Assembly: GCF_001593005.1 (NCBI RefSeq)
Contig: NZ_LQZQ01000045.1
Span: 620,001 to 684,000, forward strand
Origin: Roseivirga ehrenbergii
GTDB taxonomy: Bacteria; Bacteroidota; Bacteroidia; Cytophagales; Cyclobacteriaceae
Direction of reading: 5' to 3'
Length of the DNA stretch: 64,000 bases
A program made the position numbers and the translations under genes. Below the pieces are notes generated by a model, which saw only the letters and a list, made by a program, of their open reading frames with translations, ran no database searches and was not told the DNA's origin. Of this stretch, positions 18,043 through 24,642 are shown one piece after another (position 1 is the stretch's first letter; every line of letters starts with the position of its first letter).

Positions 18043-18744
18043 ATGAAGTTGTATAAAACCATAATCATTGATGATGAACCTTTGGCGATTGACGTTATAG
18101 CACACCATTTAAAGCGGTTTTCTAATTTTGAGGTCATCCATACATTTACCGATTCGGTAGAAGCTTTTAACTTTTTAAAAGAAGCCCCTAAAATAGACCT
18201 TGTCTTTACCGACATTGCCATGCCCGAAATTTCCGGTATTGAACTGGTCAAACTTTCCAAGGCCAATACCAAGTTTATCATCACTACTTCTTTTAGCGAA
18301 TATGCCGTAGAAAGTTTTGATTTGGAGGTGGTTGATTACTTATTGAAACCTATCTCTTTCGAACGCTTTGCCAAAGCCATTTCTCGCTTTGAAGGTTTGC
18401 AAAACCATGAGTATCAAGCCCCGCAATCGCCCTCCTTTTTTATAAAAGAAGGTGATGAATTTGTGAAAATTTTAGTGAAAGACATCGACTATATAGAAGG
18501 GCTGAAAGATTACGCTAAAATTGTAGTTGGGAAAAATCATTGCTTGGCTTTAAAAACCCTTAAGTCAATTGAAGAAACGCTAAGCCCCTATCAATTTATA
18601 AGAATCCATAAATCATATATTGTACCCTTAACTAAAATAAGCCAGTACAATGGCAGCTGCGTACTGATTAACAACACTGAAATACCTGTGGGCAGCAGTT
18701 ACCGCGAAGCCCTAAAGACCTATTTAAATAAGAATAAGTTGTAA
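18043..18744 (+). CDS. LytTR-family response regulator
   Basis: 233 residues. The receiver domain has the acidic pocket IIDDEP, the phospho-acceptor Asp in LVFTDIAMPE, and the Lys in YLLKPISFERF. The C-terminal LytTR DNA-binding domain runs from about residue 130 (FFIKEGDEFVKILVKDIDY, FIRIHKSYIV, IPVGSSYRE). It is immediately downstream of its kinase with no spacer. Targets are unknown; in Bacteroidota such pairs often control envelope or neighbouring transporter genes. The S41 peptidase or the serine hydrolase nearby are possible targets, but this is inference only. Confidence 0.93.
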   Translation: MKLYKTIIIDDEPLAIDVIAHHLKRFSNFEVIHTFTDSVEAFNFLKEAPKIDLVFTDIAMPEISGIELVKLSKANTKFIITTSFSEYAVESFDLEVVDYLLKPISFERFAKAISRFEGLQNHEYQAPQSPSFFIKEGDEFVKILVKDIDYIEGLKDYAKIVVGKNHCLALKTLKSIEETLSPYQFIRIHKSYIVPLTKISQYNGSCVLINNTEIPVGSSYREALKTYLNKNKL

Positions 18745-18766
18745 GCGCATTGTTGATGCCGCTTGC

Positions 18767-18850
18767 AGCAGTGGTGCCCTTTTGATGATTATTGGCGCGG
18801 TGGTTTTGGTGAGGAGGAAAAGGGTTAAGGGTCTAGAGAACATACAATAG
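18767..18850 (+). pseudogene. 3'-end remnant of a second serine hydrolase gene
   Basis: Reading from 18767 gives SSGALLMIIGAVVLVRRK and then a stop at 18848-18850, which matches the C-terminal membrane anchor SIGTLLIIIGAVVLARRK of the intact serine hydrolase (13793-15040). DNA identity is also clear through this stretch. No upstream part of the gene is left. So a paralog once stood here and has been deleted except for its last ~28 codons, right at the edge of the CBASS island. Confidence 0.75.
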
Positions 18851-18879
18851 GGGCATTAAAACTAAAAAACCACTTACAC

Positions 18880-19737
18880 TCATTTAGAATATTTCATATT
18901 CATAGTCCATTTTGTATGCGCTCCTATATCATAAGGTTCATTTCTATCAACTTGACTAAAACCGAGATTATTAATTATTATTTCATCAGCCCACTTTATA
19001 TAGTCAGTGTCTCCTTTTTTCAATAATTCTATAAGTGCCATCTCTTGTTCATTAGAGGGTAGAAGATCATATACTTCATACTTTAGGATCTCTAGACACC
19101 CGAGTTTTTCAGACTTCTTAAGAGGAGTCTGAACATAACCAGCATATCTATAATTCACATGTGGGAACACTTTAAACTCTAGCACCTCATTTCTCACTAA
19201 CTCTTCACAGAATTCACGCCAATGAGAAATCTCTCTACCCTTACCTGAGTCGAACCAGTCTAAGAATTCTAGAGCTTTTGAGGCAGGCACCATTAATCTC
19301 AAATCATCTCGCTTCTCCCCATTTGTTGGTAATTTCTTATCCAGTTCAACATTGTATTTTTCTTGAAGCCTTGACATTTCTCCAGGCAATACTTTATATA
19401 CCCCCCCCACTGGCTGATAAAAATTCCACTTTGAATTTTTAACTAGCAAATATTTGTCACTAACTCTGATACGGTATATGTATGACATCGAAAAGCGTAT
19501 TAAACTTCTTCGATGCCATATTTTAGTAAGAAACCATAGTCTGAATCTTTTAATATTCTGAAGTAAACCATCTATAAACCAAGCTATTAAAGGAGCAAGA
19601 ATACTTATTGTTAAAGCCACGGAAACAGTTAACCAAAAGTTCGATTGAGCTTCATCTTCAAAGAAAGTTGCCATTGCCAAAAGATAGATTATGGCTATTA
19701 AAGCTATTATAACATATCTGTTAGATTTAGAACTCAT
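18880..19737 (-). CDS. CBASS effector: 2TM protein with degenerate Nudix-like domain
   Basis: 285 residues. Two membrane helices (about 8-25 and 35-57) are followed by a basic linker and a cytoplasmic domain from about residue 85. The strand YIYRIRVSDKYLLVKN and the QPVGGVYKVLPGE that follows resemble the SMODS-associated Nudix fold, but the catalytic box G-x5-E-x7-REUxEExGU is not kept, so it more likely binds a nucleotide than hydrolyses one. This fits a TM-Nudix effector (I recall Cap16), which would disrupt the inner membrane once the second messenger binds. It is the last gene of the operon and overlaps the ATPase stop by 4 bp. Confidence 0.8.
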   Translation of the reverse strand: MSSKSNRYVIIALIAIIYLLAMATFFEDEAQSNFWLTVSVALTISILAPLIAWFIDGLLQNIKRFRLWFLTKIWHRRSLIRFSMSYIYRIRVSDKYLLVKNSKWNFYQPVGGVYKVLPGEMSRLQEKYNVELDKKLPTNGEKRDDLRLMVPASKALEFLDWFDSGKGREISHWREFCEELVRNEVLEFKVFPHVNYRYAGYVQTPLKKSEKLGCLEILKYEVYDLLPSNEQEMALIELLKKGDTDYIKWADEIIINNLGFSQVDRNEPYDIGAHTKWTMNMKYSK

Positions 19738-20621
19738 TTTATAACTGGGCTAGGTTTAATATGATTTAAAGTTTCACGGACTATATCATAATTTAATGGT
19801 GAACTAGGGAATGCAGCAGCAATAGATTCTGGGAAAAGTCGCAATCTGAGGTCGGAAAAAGAGAAGCCAATACCCTCATTTTCATTAGGGCCAGTGAGTT
19901 CTACAATACTTTTTATTTCTTCCGTACTCAAATCTGCACCATCTAGGTCTTTTTCAATCAATTCTTTTCTTTCATCATCCGTTGGTCTTTCAAATTTCAC
20001 CACAATAGCAGCTCTTCTAATAATGGCTTCATCAAGAAAATGTAGTCGATTAGTTGACATAATGACAATGGCTCTTCCATTTAAGCTTCTTATCTCATCT
20101 ATTTTTTGAATAAGGGTATTAACACCCGCCTTTTCTTCTTGATGCATCTGATGAGTACTCCTTGTTGTGGCAATCGCGTCTGCCTCATCTATTAGTAAAA
20201 ATGCTAACCTCCTTTTACCTGCTTGAGTGATGAGTTCGGCAAAAGCATCGTTTACGAGGTTACCCATTTCACCATGTAATCCTTCACCTCTTACTCTTGT
20301 ACTTAACCTCAAGAAAAACCCTTGTTTGCCGAGCTCTCGGGTCATTCTATCTGCAAGCGCCTCGGCAGAGGCCGTCTTACCAGTACCAACATCTCCCTCA
20401 AATATTATTAATGGATACTTATCTACAAGATAATCAACGGCTGGAAGACTTCCCATGTGAAATTTTTGTCTCCACGACTCTAATCCCTCTTTGTCTAGAA
20501 GAAGCCTCAAATTATTATGGATACGGTTAAATTTTTGCTCGAAACCGACTAATGTTTCTGCTTTCTCTTTAATCTGAGAATTAGGTAACTCTAAGATGTT
20601 ATCAAATACTTTGTCAGACAT
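19734..20621 (-). CDS. cap6: CBASS TRIP13/Pch2-like AAA+ ATPase
   Basis: 295 residues, one AAA+ module. Walker A is GDVGTGKT (residues 76-83), Walker B is LLIDEADA (142-149), sensor 1 is in VIMSTNR (Asn191) and the Arg finger region is IRRAAIVVKF. With a HORMA gene next to it, this is the remodeller that opens closed HORMA proteins and so holds the system off until a phage peptide triggers it. Its start lies 1 bp after the HORMA stop, and its stop overlaps the effector start by 4 bp, so stoichiometry is probably set by coupling. Known family: Cap6 of type III CBASS. Confidence 0.9.
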   Translation of the reverse strand: MSDKVFDNILELPNSQIKEKAETLVGFEQKFNRIHNNLRLLLDKEGLESWRQKFHMGSLPAVDYLVDKYPLIIFEGDVGTGKTASAEALADRMTRELGKQGFFLRLSTRVRGEGLHGEMGNLVNDAFAELITQAGKRRLAFLLIDEADAIATTRSTHQMHQEEKAGVNTLIQKIDEIRSLNGRAIVIMSTNRLHFLDEAIIRRAAIVVKFERPTDDERKELIEKDLDGADLSTEEIKSIVELTGPNENEGIGFSFSDLRLRLFPESIAAAFPSSPLNYDIVRETLNHIKPSPVIK

Positions 20622-20622
20622 A

Positions 20623-21129
20623 TTAGTTAAAATTAGTTTTGCTTAGCTCATAGCCCTTGCTTCCGTAAGTCTGTGCAGAATCTGCTCTAAGATGACTGTA
20701 GCTAGTGTCAATTGATGAATTAGTCCAGTCAATTTTGAATCCATGGTCTATATATATTTGCTCTTTTTGTTCTTCAGTAAGTCTATGCCAACTACTGCTA
20801 TAAAACACTATTGCGTTGAGTCTTGTATCCGGTGTATCTGGCCAATAATTTTTCCCTGCACGATCACCTTTCATTGTTCTTCCATCCATGGCAACGTTAT
20901 ATCTCACCGCTTGAACCGCTTTATTATTTTTGTCTAACAATGTTATATCAACCTTATCAAGGTATTTCAGCTCTGCTAATTTCACGATATCATGACAGAT
21001 ATCCTCCACGTAGATTTGTGTCCACTTGTTAGTCTTTCTAGCAATCATTCTAACGTCAGCGACAAAATTTTCAAATGTTTTTCTAATGTCGACCACAGTA
21101 TAGGTCGCTGTATGTGTTCCGTAACTCAT
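20623..21129 (-). CDS. cap7: CBASS bacterial HORMA-domain protein
   Basis: 168 residues. The N-terminal TATYTVVDIRKTFENFVADV, the central LDKVDITLLDKNNKAV strand pair and the C-terminal part match, as far as I can judge, the bacterial HORMA domain family 1. In known systems this protein closes around a phage peptide and then switches on the CD-NTase. Only one HORMA gene is present, so the one-HORMA form of type III CBASS. No obvious closure-motif tail is fused to it. It overlaps the CD-NTase stop by 4 bp. The assignment rests partly on context with the CD-NTase and the TRIP13-like gene. Confidence 0.82.
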   Translation of the reverse strand: MSYGTHTATYTVVDIRKTFENFVADVRMIARKTNKWTQIYVEDICHDIVKLAELKYLDKVDITLLDKNNKAVQAVRYNVAMDGRTMKGDRAGKNYWPDTPDTRLNAIVFYSSSWHRLTEEQKEQIYIDHGFKIDWTNSSIDTSYSHLRADSAQTYGSKGYELSKTNFN

Positions 21130-22094
21130 TCTTCTGTAATGTTAAAATGTGGTCCAAAAATAGACTTCCACTCAGAAATAGCATCTCCCATAGTACCCCT
21201 CGCTTGCGCTAGAGTTAGAGTTTCATAGGCTTCTTCAGCCTCTTCTTGAATCTCGTTCCAATCAGACTCTGTTATCTTGTTGGTTGTACTGTTTTCGTTA
21301 TTTGTCGGATCTGCGATATAGACCGGAGTAGTATAGTAGGGTATAGTATTGATAGCCCCTATAAAATTGAGCTCCTTTAACTTCTCAGAACTAGCAAACT
21401 CAAAAAACCTAATCAAAGCCTCTTCAATATTTGTTTCAACTCCTTTTGTCAGGTCCAAGTGTGATACAATTAGCTCTACAGAAAAGGATTTCAAGACATC
21501 AAGTTCTTTGTAATTTCTCCACCATTTTACTGCTCTTACAACTGAAGTAAAACTGCTGTTGGCATTTTTCCTCTCTTTTGCAAACTCCAATTGCCCATCG
21601 ACACTAGTTATGTATTTGCCCTTACCACCACGTTCAGGTTGCCAAACATAGCCCTCTGGAGAACTCAATGGCACTACTGGTACAATATCAACCTCCAACC
21701 CAGTTCCAGAGAATTTAATCTTAATAGACTTGGTATTTCCAGATGCATCTACATCTCTATATATATCCTTTGATGGATAGATGCTTTCTAAGTAGTCTAC
21801 CACGAAGTCGTGCAATTTTTGTACGTCATTCTTCACAGTCTCATCACCCTTTATGAAAAATACGAGATCTATATCAATGGGAAAATCTCCTGTTGGTCGT
21901 AATATTGTGCCTTTCTTCCAAGAACCTGCTCGAAGAACTCTAGTTACTCTCAAGCCAGTGCTGTCATCATTCTTAATTTTGTCCTCCAGTTTAGAAACGA
22001 GGTTCTCTATCTGACCTTTATATTTCGGCATGTTGTCCCTCTTTAGTTTTATTCTGCCGATAAAATTCTGCAATTGAGTATTGGTGAGTTTCAT
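21126..22094 (-). CDS. CBASS CD-NTase (cGAS/DncV-like nucleotidyltransferase)
   Basis: 322 residues. The Pol-beta nucleotidyltransferase signature is intact: GSWKKGT (57-63), the metal Asp pair D74 and D76 in DFPIDIDLVFF, and the third Asp D136 in GLEVDIVPV. A helical C-terminal domain with VVRAVKWWRNY, SFSVELIVSH and IADPTNN follows, as in CD-NTases of clades C/D that pair with HORMA and TRIP13. It should make a cyclic di- or trinucleotide; the product is not predictable from sequence alone. It starts 2 bp after the DUF2188 stop and overlaps the HORMA start by 4 bp. Confidence 0.92.
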   Translation of the reverse strand: MKLTNTQLQNFIGRIKLKRDNMPKYKGQIENLVSKLEDKIKNDDSTGLRVTRVLRAGSWKKGTILRPTGDFPIDIDLVFFIKGDETVKNDVQKLHDFVVDYLESIYPSKDIYRDVDASGNTKSIKIKFSGTGLEVDIVPVVPLSSPEGYVWQPERGGKGKYITSVDGQLEFAKERKNANSSFTSVVRAVKWWRNYKELDVLKSFSVELIVSHLDLTKGVETNIEEALIRFFEFASSEKLKELNFIGAINTIPYYTTPVYIADPTNNENSTTNKITESDWNEIQEEAEEAYETLTLAQARGTMGDAISEWKSIFGPHFNITEE

Positions 22095-22096
22095 AT

Positions 22097-22324
22097 TTAT
22101 CCTTTTGGTGGATGAGGGTCATTACCATAAGAATTTTTCTCTCTAAACTGCCCATTCTTTCCCTGAATAGTTAACTCAGAACTGTTATTAGTAGCAAGAC
22201 GTTTACCTATCTCTATTGCTTCTTTTTGAGTACTGGTGTTTGCTGAAGCTCTTTGGCTTCCTCCTGATTTCACGCTCCATCCTCCTTGAGGATTGGACAC
22301 GACAAAGTAATTTTTCTTTGGCAT
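22097..22324 (-). CDS. DUF2188-family small protein leading the CBASS operon
   Basis: 75 residues, no signal. The pattern VVSNPQGGWSVKSGGSQRAS, TQKEAIEIGKRLA, SELTIQGKNGQFREKNSYG and DPHPPKG matches DUF2188, a widespread small domain of unknown role. It is only 2 bp ahead of the CD-NTase and on the same strand, so it is the first gene of the CBASS transcript. I know of no defined role for DUF2188 in CBASS; it might set expression, act as an inhibitor, or ride along by chance. The leader in front carries an inverted repeat (22341-22356). Confidence 0.85.
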   Translation of the reverse strand: MPKKNYFVVSNPQGGWSVKSGGSQRASANTSTQKEAIEIGKRLATNNSSELTIQGKNGQFREKNSYGNDPHPPKG

Positions 22325-22340
22325 ATTGTTTGTCTTTTTA

Positions 22341-22356
22341 AGGTTAGGAATAACCT
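22341..22356. promoter_or_regulatory. Inverted repeat in the CBASS leader
   Basis: AGGTTA-GGAA-TAACCT is a perfect 6+6 dyad 16 bp before the DUF2188 start codon. It could be an operator or an RNA hairpin covering the ribosome-binding region. No good TAnnTTTG box for the operon itself was found on the minus strand. Confidence 0.45.
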
Positions 22357-22379
22357 GATGGGCAGCTTAAAACAAACAG

Positions 22380-22410
22380 TTTGGATAAGAGAAAGAATCA
22401 ATTACCTTTG
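22380..22410 (+). promoter_or_regulatory. Complete Bacteroidota promoter reading away from CBASS
   Basis: TTTG at 22380-22383, exactly 19 bp, then TACCTTTG at 22403-22410: both boxes and spacing match the housekeeping promoter of this phylum. It faces the plus strand, away from CBASS, and no protein gene follows on that strand before 23256. Confidence 0.7.
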
Positions 22411-22415
22411 CAGTC

Positions 22416-22490
22416 CAATAAAAAACTACCCCTTCAGGGTAAACACACATTGAATTATCATCGAGGCTAACCGCAAATTAGCCTCGGTCT
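22416..22490 (+). ncRNA. Candidate small RNA divergent from the CBASS operon
   Basis: A perfect promoter at 22380-22410 is followed, within 80 bp, by a hairpin with a 9-bp perfect stem (22462-22470 with 22478-22486) and GTCTATTTTA, a weak terminator tail. A first small hairpin TACCC/GGGTA lies at about 22427-22441. A transcript of about 75 nt with two hairpins and no start codon of note is predicted. It could be a small RNA, an antitoxin-type RNA of the island, or the leftover leader of a lost gene. The remaining gap up to 22820 contains only the 55-bp repeat at 22740 and a decayed reading frame on the minus strand. Confidence 0.4.
22462..22490 (+). terminator. Terminator-like hairpin of the candidate small RNA
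   Basis: CGAGGCTAA and TTAGCCTCG pair perfectly (9 bp, loop CCGCAAA), followed by GTCTATTTTA. The T run is short, so termination strength is uncertain. Confidence 0.55.
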
Positions 22491-22739
22491 ATTTTATCAA
22501 GTGGTATGCCAAACAGTACAAATACATTTATTTGTCGTTAAAACACAGATTATAAGACAGTATGTCAGTCATTGTCATGTTGCTGCTCATTTAAAAGTCT
22601 GCCAAGGCTATAAAATCATGACAATCTTCAACACCTAAATGTCTCGCTAAAAAGCCACCCAATCAGGAGTTAGCTGGCATAATTGTATCCTGAAATGAAA
22701 TTATTTGTTACGGATTAAGTCTTAAGGCATATATCCTAT

Positions 22740-22794
22740 CCTCCCAGTCACCCCATAAAAAACGGCCATTTCGTTGACGAAAAGCTGATGAAAC
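22740..22794. repeat. 55-bp direct repeat, copy 1
   Basis: This segment recurs at 23665-23719 in the same direction with three mismatches. Read on the minus strand it encodes RNGRFLWGDWE and, only in this copy, runs on to RIYALRLNP and a stop at about 22710, which looks like a genuine protein C-terminus. A stop codon lies a few codons upstream of the repeat, so the frame is a fragment. Confidence 0.7.
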
Positions 22795-22820
22795 AATTAA
22801 ATCTTACTTGAGTTTTGTAC

Positions 22821-23081
22821 TTAATCAATAGTTTTAACAACTTTCTCTTTCACTTTTGGTGGCCGCTCCCCTCTTAAATGTATAATCAGTCCATCTAAAA
22901 ATTTCCTAAGGATTTGATCGCCAGCATCTACATATTTGGGGTGGTCTTCTGCCCTAAATAAATCGCCTAACGCGCCTTTGGTAATTTCAAAGTCAGCCAG
23001 TTTTAAAATCTCTACAATATGTTCGTCACGCAGTTTATGGGCAACCCTTAGTTTTTTGAGGATATCGTTGTTTGTCAGCAT
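22821..23081 (-). CDS. DUF1456-family protein, single repeat
   Basis: 86 residues. MLTNNDILKKLRVAHKLRD and the acidic helix DEHIVEILKLADFEITKGALGD match the DUF1456 (YehS) repeat. YehS of enteric bacteria has about 156 residues with two repeats; this protein has only one, followed by a basic tail PPKVKEKVVKT. It is cytoplasmic, with unknown function. It lies between the two 55-bp repeats, together with the first GIY-YIG element. Confidence 0.75.
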   Translation of the reverse strand: MLTNNDILKKLRVAHKLRDEHIVEILKLADFEITKGALGDLFRAEDHPKYVDAGDQILRKFLDGLIIHLRGERPPKVKEKVVKTID

Positions 23082-23141
23082 AGCAATCCGAATTTAAGTG
23101 TTTTATTTCTTCTCCTTTAGCAAATTTCAATGTCTTTCATC

Positions 23142-23203
23142 TTCCCTCCGAACAAACAGACGCTCACGGTTTCGCTTTTCAAGCTCAACCTCAGCGTGAC
23201 GGG
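23142..23203 (-). repeat. GIY-YIG-associated palindromic repeat, left arm (copy A)
   Basis: Contains CCGAACAAACAGACGCTCAC, then TTTCGCTTTTCAAG, then CCTCAGCGTGACGG. It matches the reverse complement of the arm on the other side of the nuclease gene and recurs near 37600, 37840, 38360 and 41365. Confidence 0.75.
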
Positions 23204-23255
23204 TAGTTTTACGGGCATTCTAAGTAAATCTTCTTCAATTTTGATAAATTCAATC

Positions 23256-23555
23256 ATGGCTTACGGAGGTTCAGTTTATATTTTGACCAATAAAAATAAA
23301 ACAACCCTATATACTGGTGTTACTTCCGATCTAGGCGCTAGACTTCGACAGCATCGAAATAAGGCCTTTCCAAATAGCTTTACAGCGCGGTATAATTTGA
23401 CAGTGCTTGTTTACATGGAGCATTTTTCTTCTATTGAGGAAGCCATTCAAAGGGAAAAGGCGATTAAAGCAAAAACTAGGGCCAATAAGGAAAAACTTAT
23501 CGATTCGGTTAACCCTAATTGGGATGACCTCGCAAACGAAGTATTGAATTGGTAG
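23256..23555 (+). CDS. Small GIY-YIG endonuclease, element copy 1
   Basis: The start is the ATG at 23256 (MAYGGSVYILTNKN): homology to the second copy stays protein-like only from here, and the upstream frame runs through the repeat. 99 residues, one GIY-YIG domain (UPF0213/YhbQ size): VYIL, LYTGVT, the Arg in LGARLRQH and the metal Glu in SSIEEAIQREKAIK. It should nick or cut DNA or branched DNA. It differs from the copy at 37946 at 8 of 99 positions. Both genes sit between inverted arms CCTCAGxGTGACGG and CCGTCxTTCTGAGG, so the gene is likely part of a small mobile unit. Confidence 0.88.
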   Translation: MAYGGSVYILTNKNKTTLYTGVTSDLGARLRQHRNKAFPNSFTARYNLTVLVYMEHFSSIEEAIQREKAIKAKTRANKEKLIDSVNPNWDDLANEVLNW

Positions 23556-23571
23556 TTGCTGCTCATTTACA

Positions 23572-23659
23572 CCGTCTTTCTGAGGGAGAGTATTTCGCGA
23601 TAGAGAAATAATCGACCGTGAGAAACTGTCAGTTCTTGACACCTCCCCCGAACAAACAT
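23572..23659 (+). repeat. GIY-YIG-associated palindromic repeat, right arm (copy B)
   Basis: Begins CCGTCTTTCTGAGGGAGAG, passes through CGACCGTGAGAAACTGT and ends near CCCCGAACAAACA. It is the inverted partner of copy A on the other side of the nuclease gene. Confidence 0.75.
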
Positions 23660-23664
23660 AGTTA

Positions 23665-23719
23665 CCTCCCAGTCACCCCATAAAAAACGGCCATTTCGTT
23701 AACAAAAAGCTGGTGAAAC
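23665..23719. repeat. 55-bp direct repeat, copy 2
   Basis: Same direction as 22740-22794, three mismatches. On the minus strand the shared frame RNGRFLWGDWE is interrupted by a stop (TGT-TAA-CGA) in this copy, so it is the more decayed one. The two copies bracket the DUF1456 gene and the GIY-YIG element. Confidence 0.7.
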
Positions 23720-23862
23720 TTATGGCTAGCGTAAAAGTAATTATTGCCGAATTTATTAGATAATTCGACCATTTCAAATTTTAATAATGTTCTCTTGATG
23801 CTTCAATAATGATGAAGCCAATGAATTTTCATAATCTTGTAGCGCAAACGAATACGCATTTT

Positions 23863-24642
23863 ATGAAGAAGCTATTATTACTGGCCACACTATTCATTTT
23901 CAGCAGCCATACCCTTAAAGACGAGACCGTTTTTTGGGGTCAAATTGGCCACCGTGCCGTAGGTCATATTGCTGATGGCATGCTAACAAAAAAGGCGCAG
24001 AAGCAGGTAAAACGAGTTTTAGGCAATGAAACCCTGGCCGTAGTCAGTACTTGGATGGACGATATTAAATCAGACCGCTCTTATAGCTATGCCAGTCCTT
24101 GGCATTACTGCACCATTCCTGATGGAATGACTTACGAGACCGCCCCAACGCAAGAAGGTGGTGATGTGGTTTGGGCCATAGAAAAAATAATTAGAGAGTT
24201 GAAAGCGGGCGGACTTACCCCTGAGCAAGAAGCCACAAACCTTAAATTCCTCGTGCACCTTGTAGGCGATATTCACCAACCGATGCACGTAGGCAATGGA
24301 GAAGATAGAGGCGGAAATGACACTAAAGTGGAATGGTTTGGTAGCAGCACCAACTTACACAGCGTTTGGGACAGCCGTATGATTGAGGGCAAACAATACA
24401 GCTATACCGAGTTTGCCGATGTGGCAAATCACCCTACCAAAGAGCAGGTTAAAGAATGGCAGGCAGCTACGGTTCGCGATTGGGCGATGGAGTCTATGAG
24501 CTACCGCGATAAGATTTATGATATTCCTGAAAACGGAAGGTTGAGTTACGAGTACTCTTATAAGTATTTCGATATCCTAGAACTTAGAATTGCCCAAGCC
24601 GGTGTTCGTTTGGCGGGTATTATCAATGATATTTATAAGTAG
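23863..24642 (+). CDS. Secreted S1/P1-type nuclease
   Basis: The start is the ATG at 23863, giving a signal peptide MKKLLLLATLFIF; upstream ATGs add 18 residues without signal character. 259 residues. Zinc-cluster motifs of the S1/P1 family are in place: WGQIGHRAVGHIAD (N-terminal Trp and His), the later HLVGDIHQPMHVG, DRGGND and NLHSVWD. These bind three zinc ions and cut single-stranded DNA or RNA outside the cell, often for phosphate or nucleotide scavenging. The last ~18 codons (AQAGVRLAGIINDIYK) recur twice downstream in a tandem repeat. Confidence 0.92.
   Translation: MKKLLLLATLFIFSSHTLKDETVFWGQIGHRAVGHIADGMLTKKAQKQVKRVLGNETLAVVSTWMDDIKSDRSYSYASPWHYCTIPDGMTYETAPTQEGGDVVWAIEKIIRELKAGGLTPEQEATNLKFLVHLVGDIHQPMHVGNGEDRGGNDTKVEWFGSSTNLHSVWDSRMIEGKQYSYTEFADVANHPTKEQVKEWQAATVRDWAMESMSYRDKIYDIPENGRLSYEYSYKYFDILELRIAQAGVRLAGIINDIYK

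Noticed and set aside
18880-19737. Active Nudix hydrolase
   Set aside because: The REUxEExGU part of the Nudix box is not present; only the strand/loop ahead of it resembles the fold.
22497-22740. Possible small genes in the gap right of the candidate small RNA
   Set aside because: No frame with a ribosome site or recognisable motif; only a decayed minus-strand fragment overlapping the 55-bp repeat.
23130-23255. N-terminal extension of the first GIY-YIG protein
   Set aside because: The upstream frame is made of the palindromic repeat arm and is not conserved in the second copy at protein level; similarity starts at the ATG at 23256.
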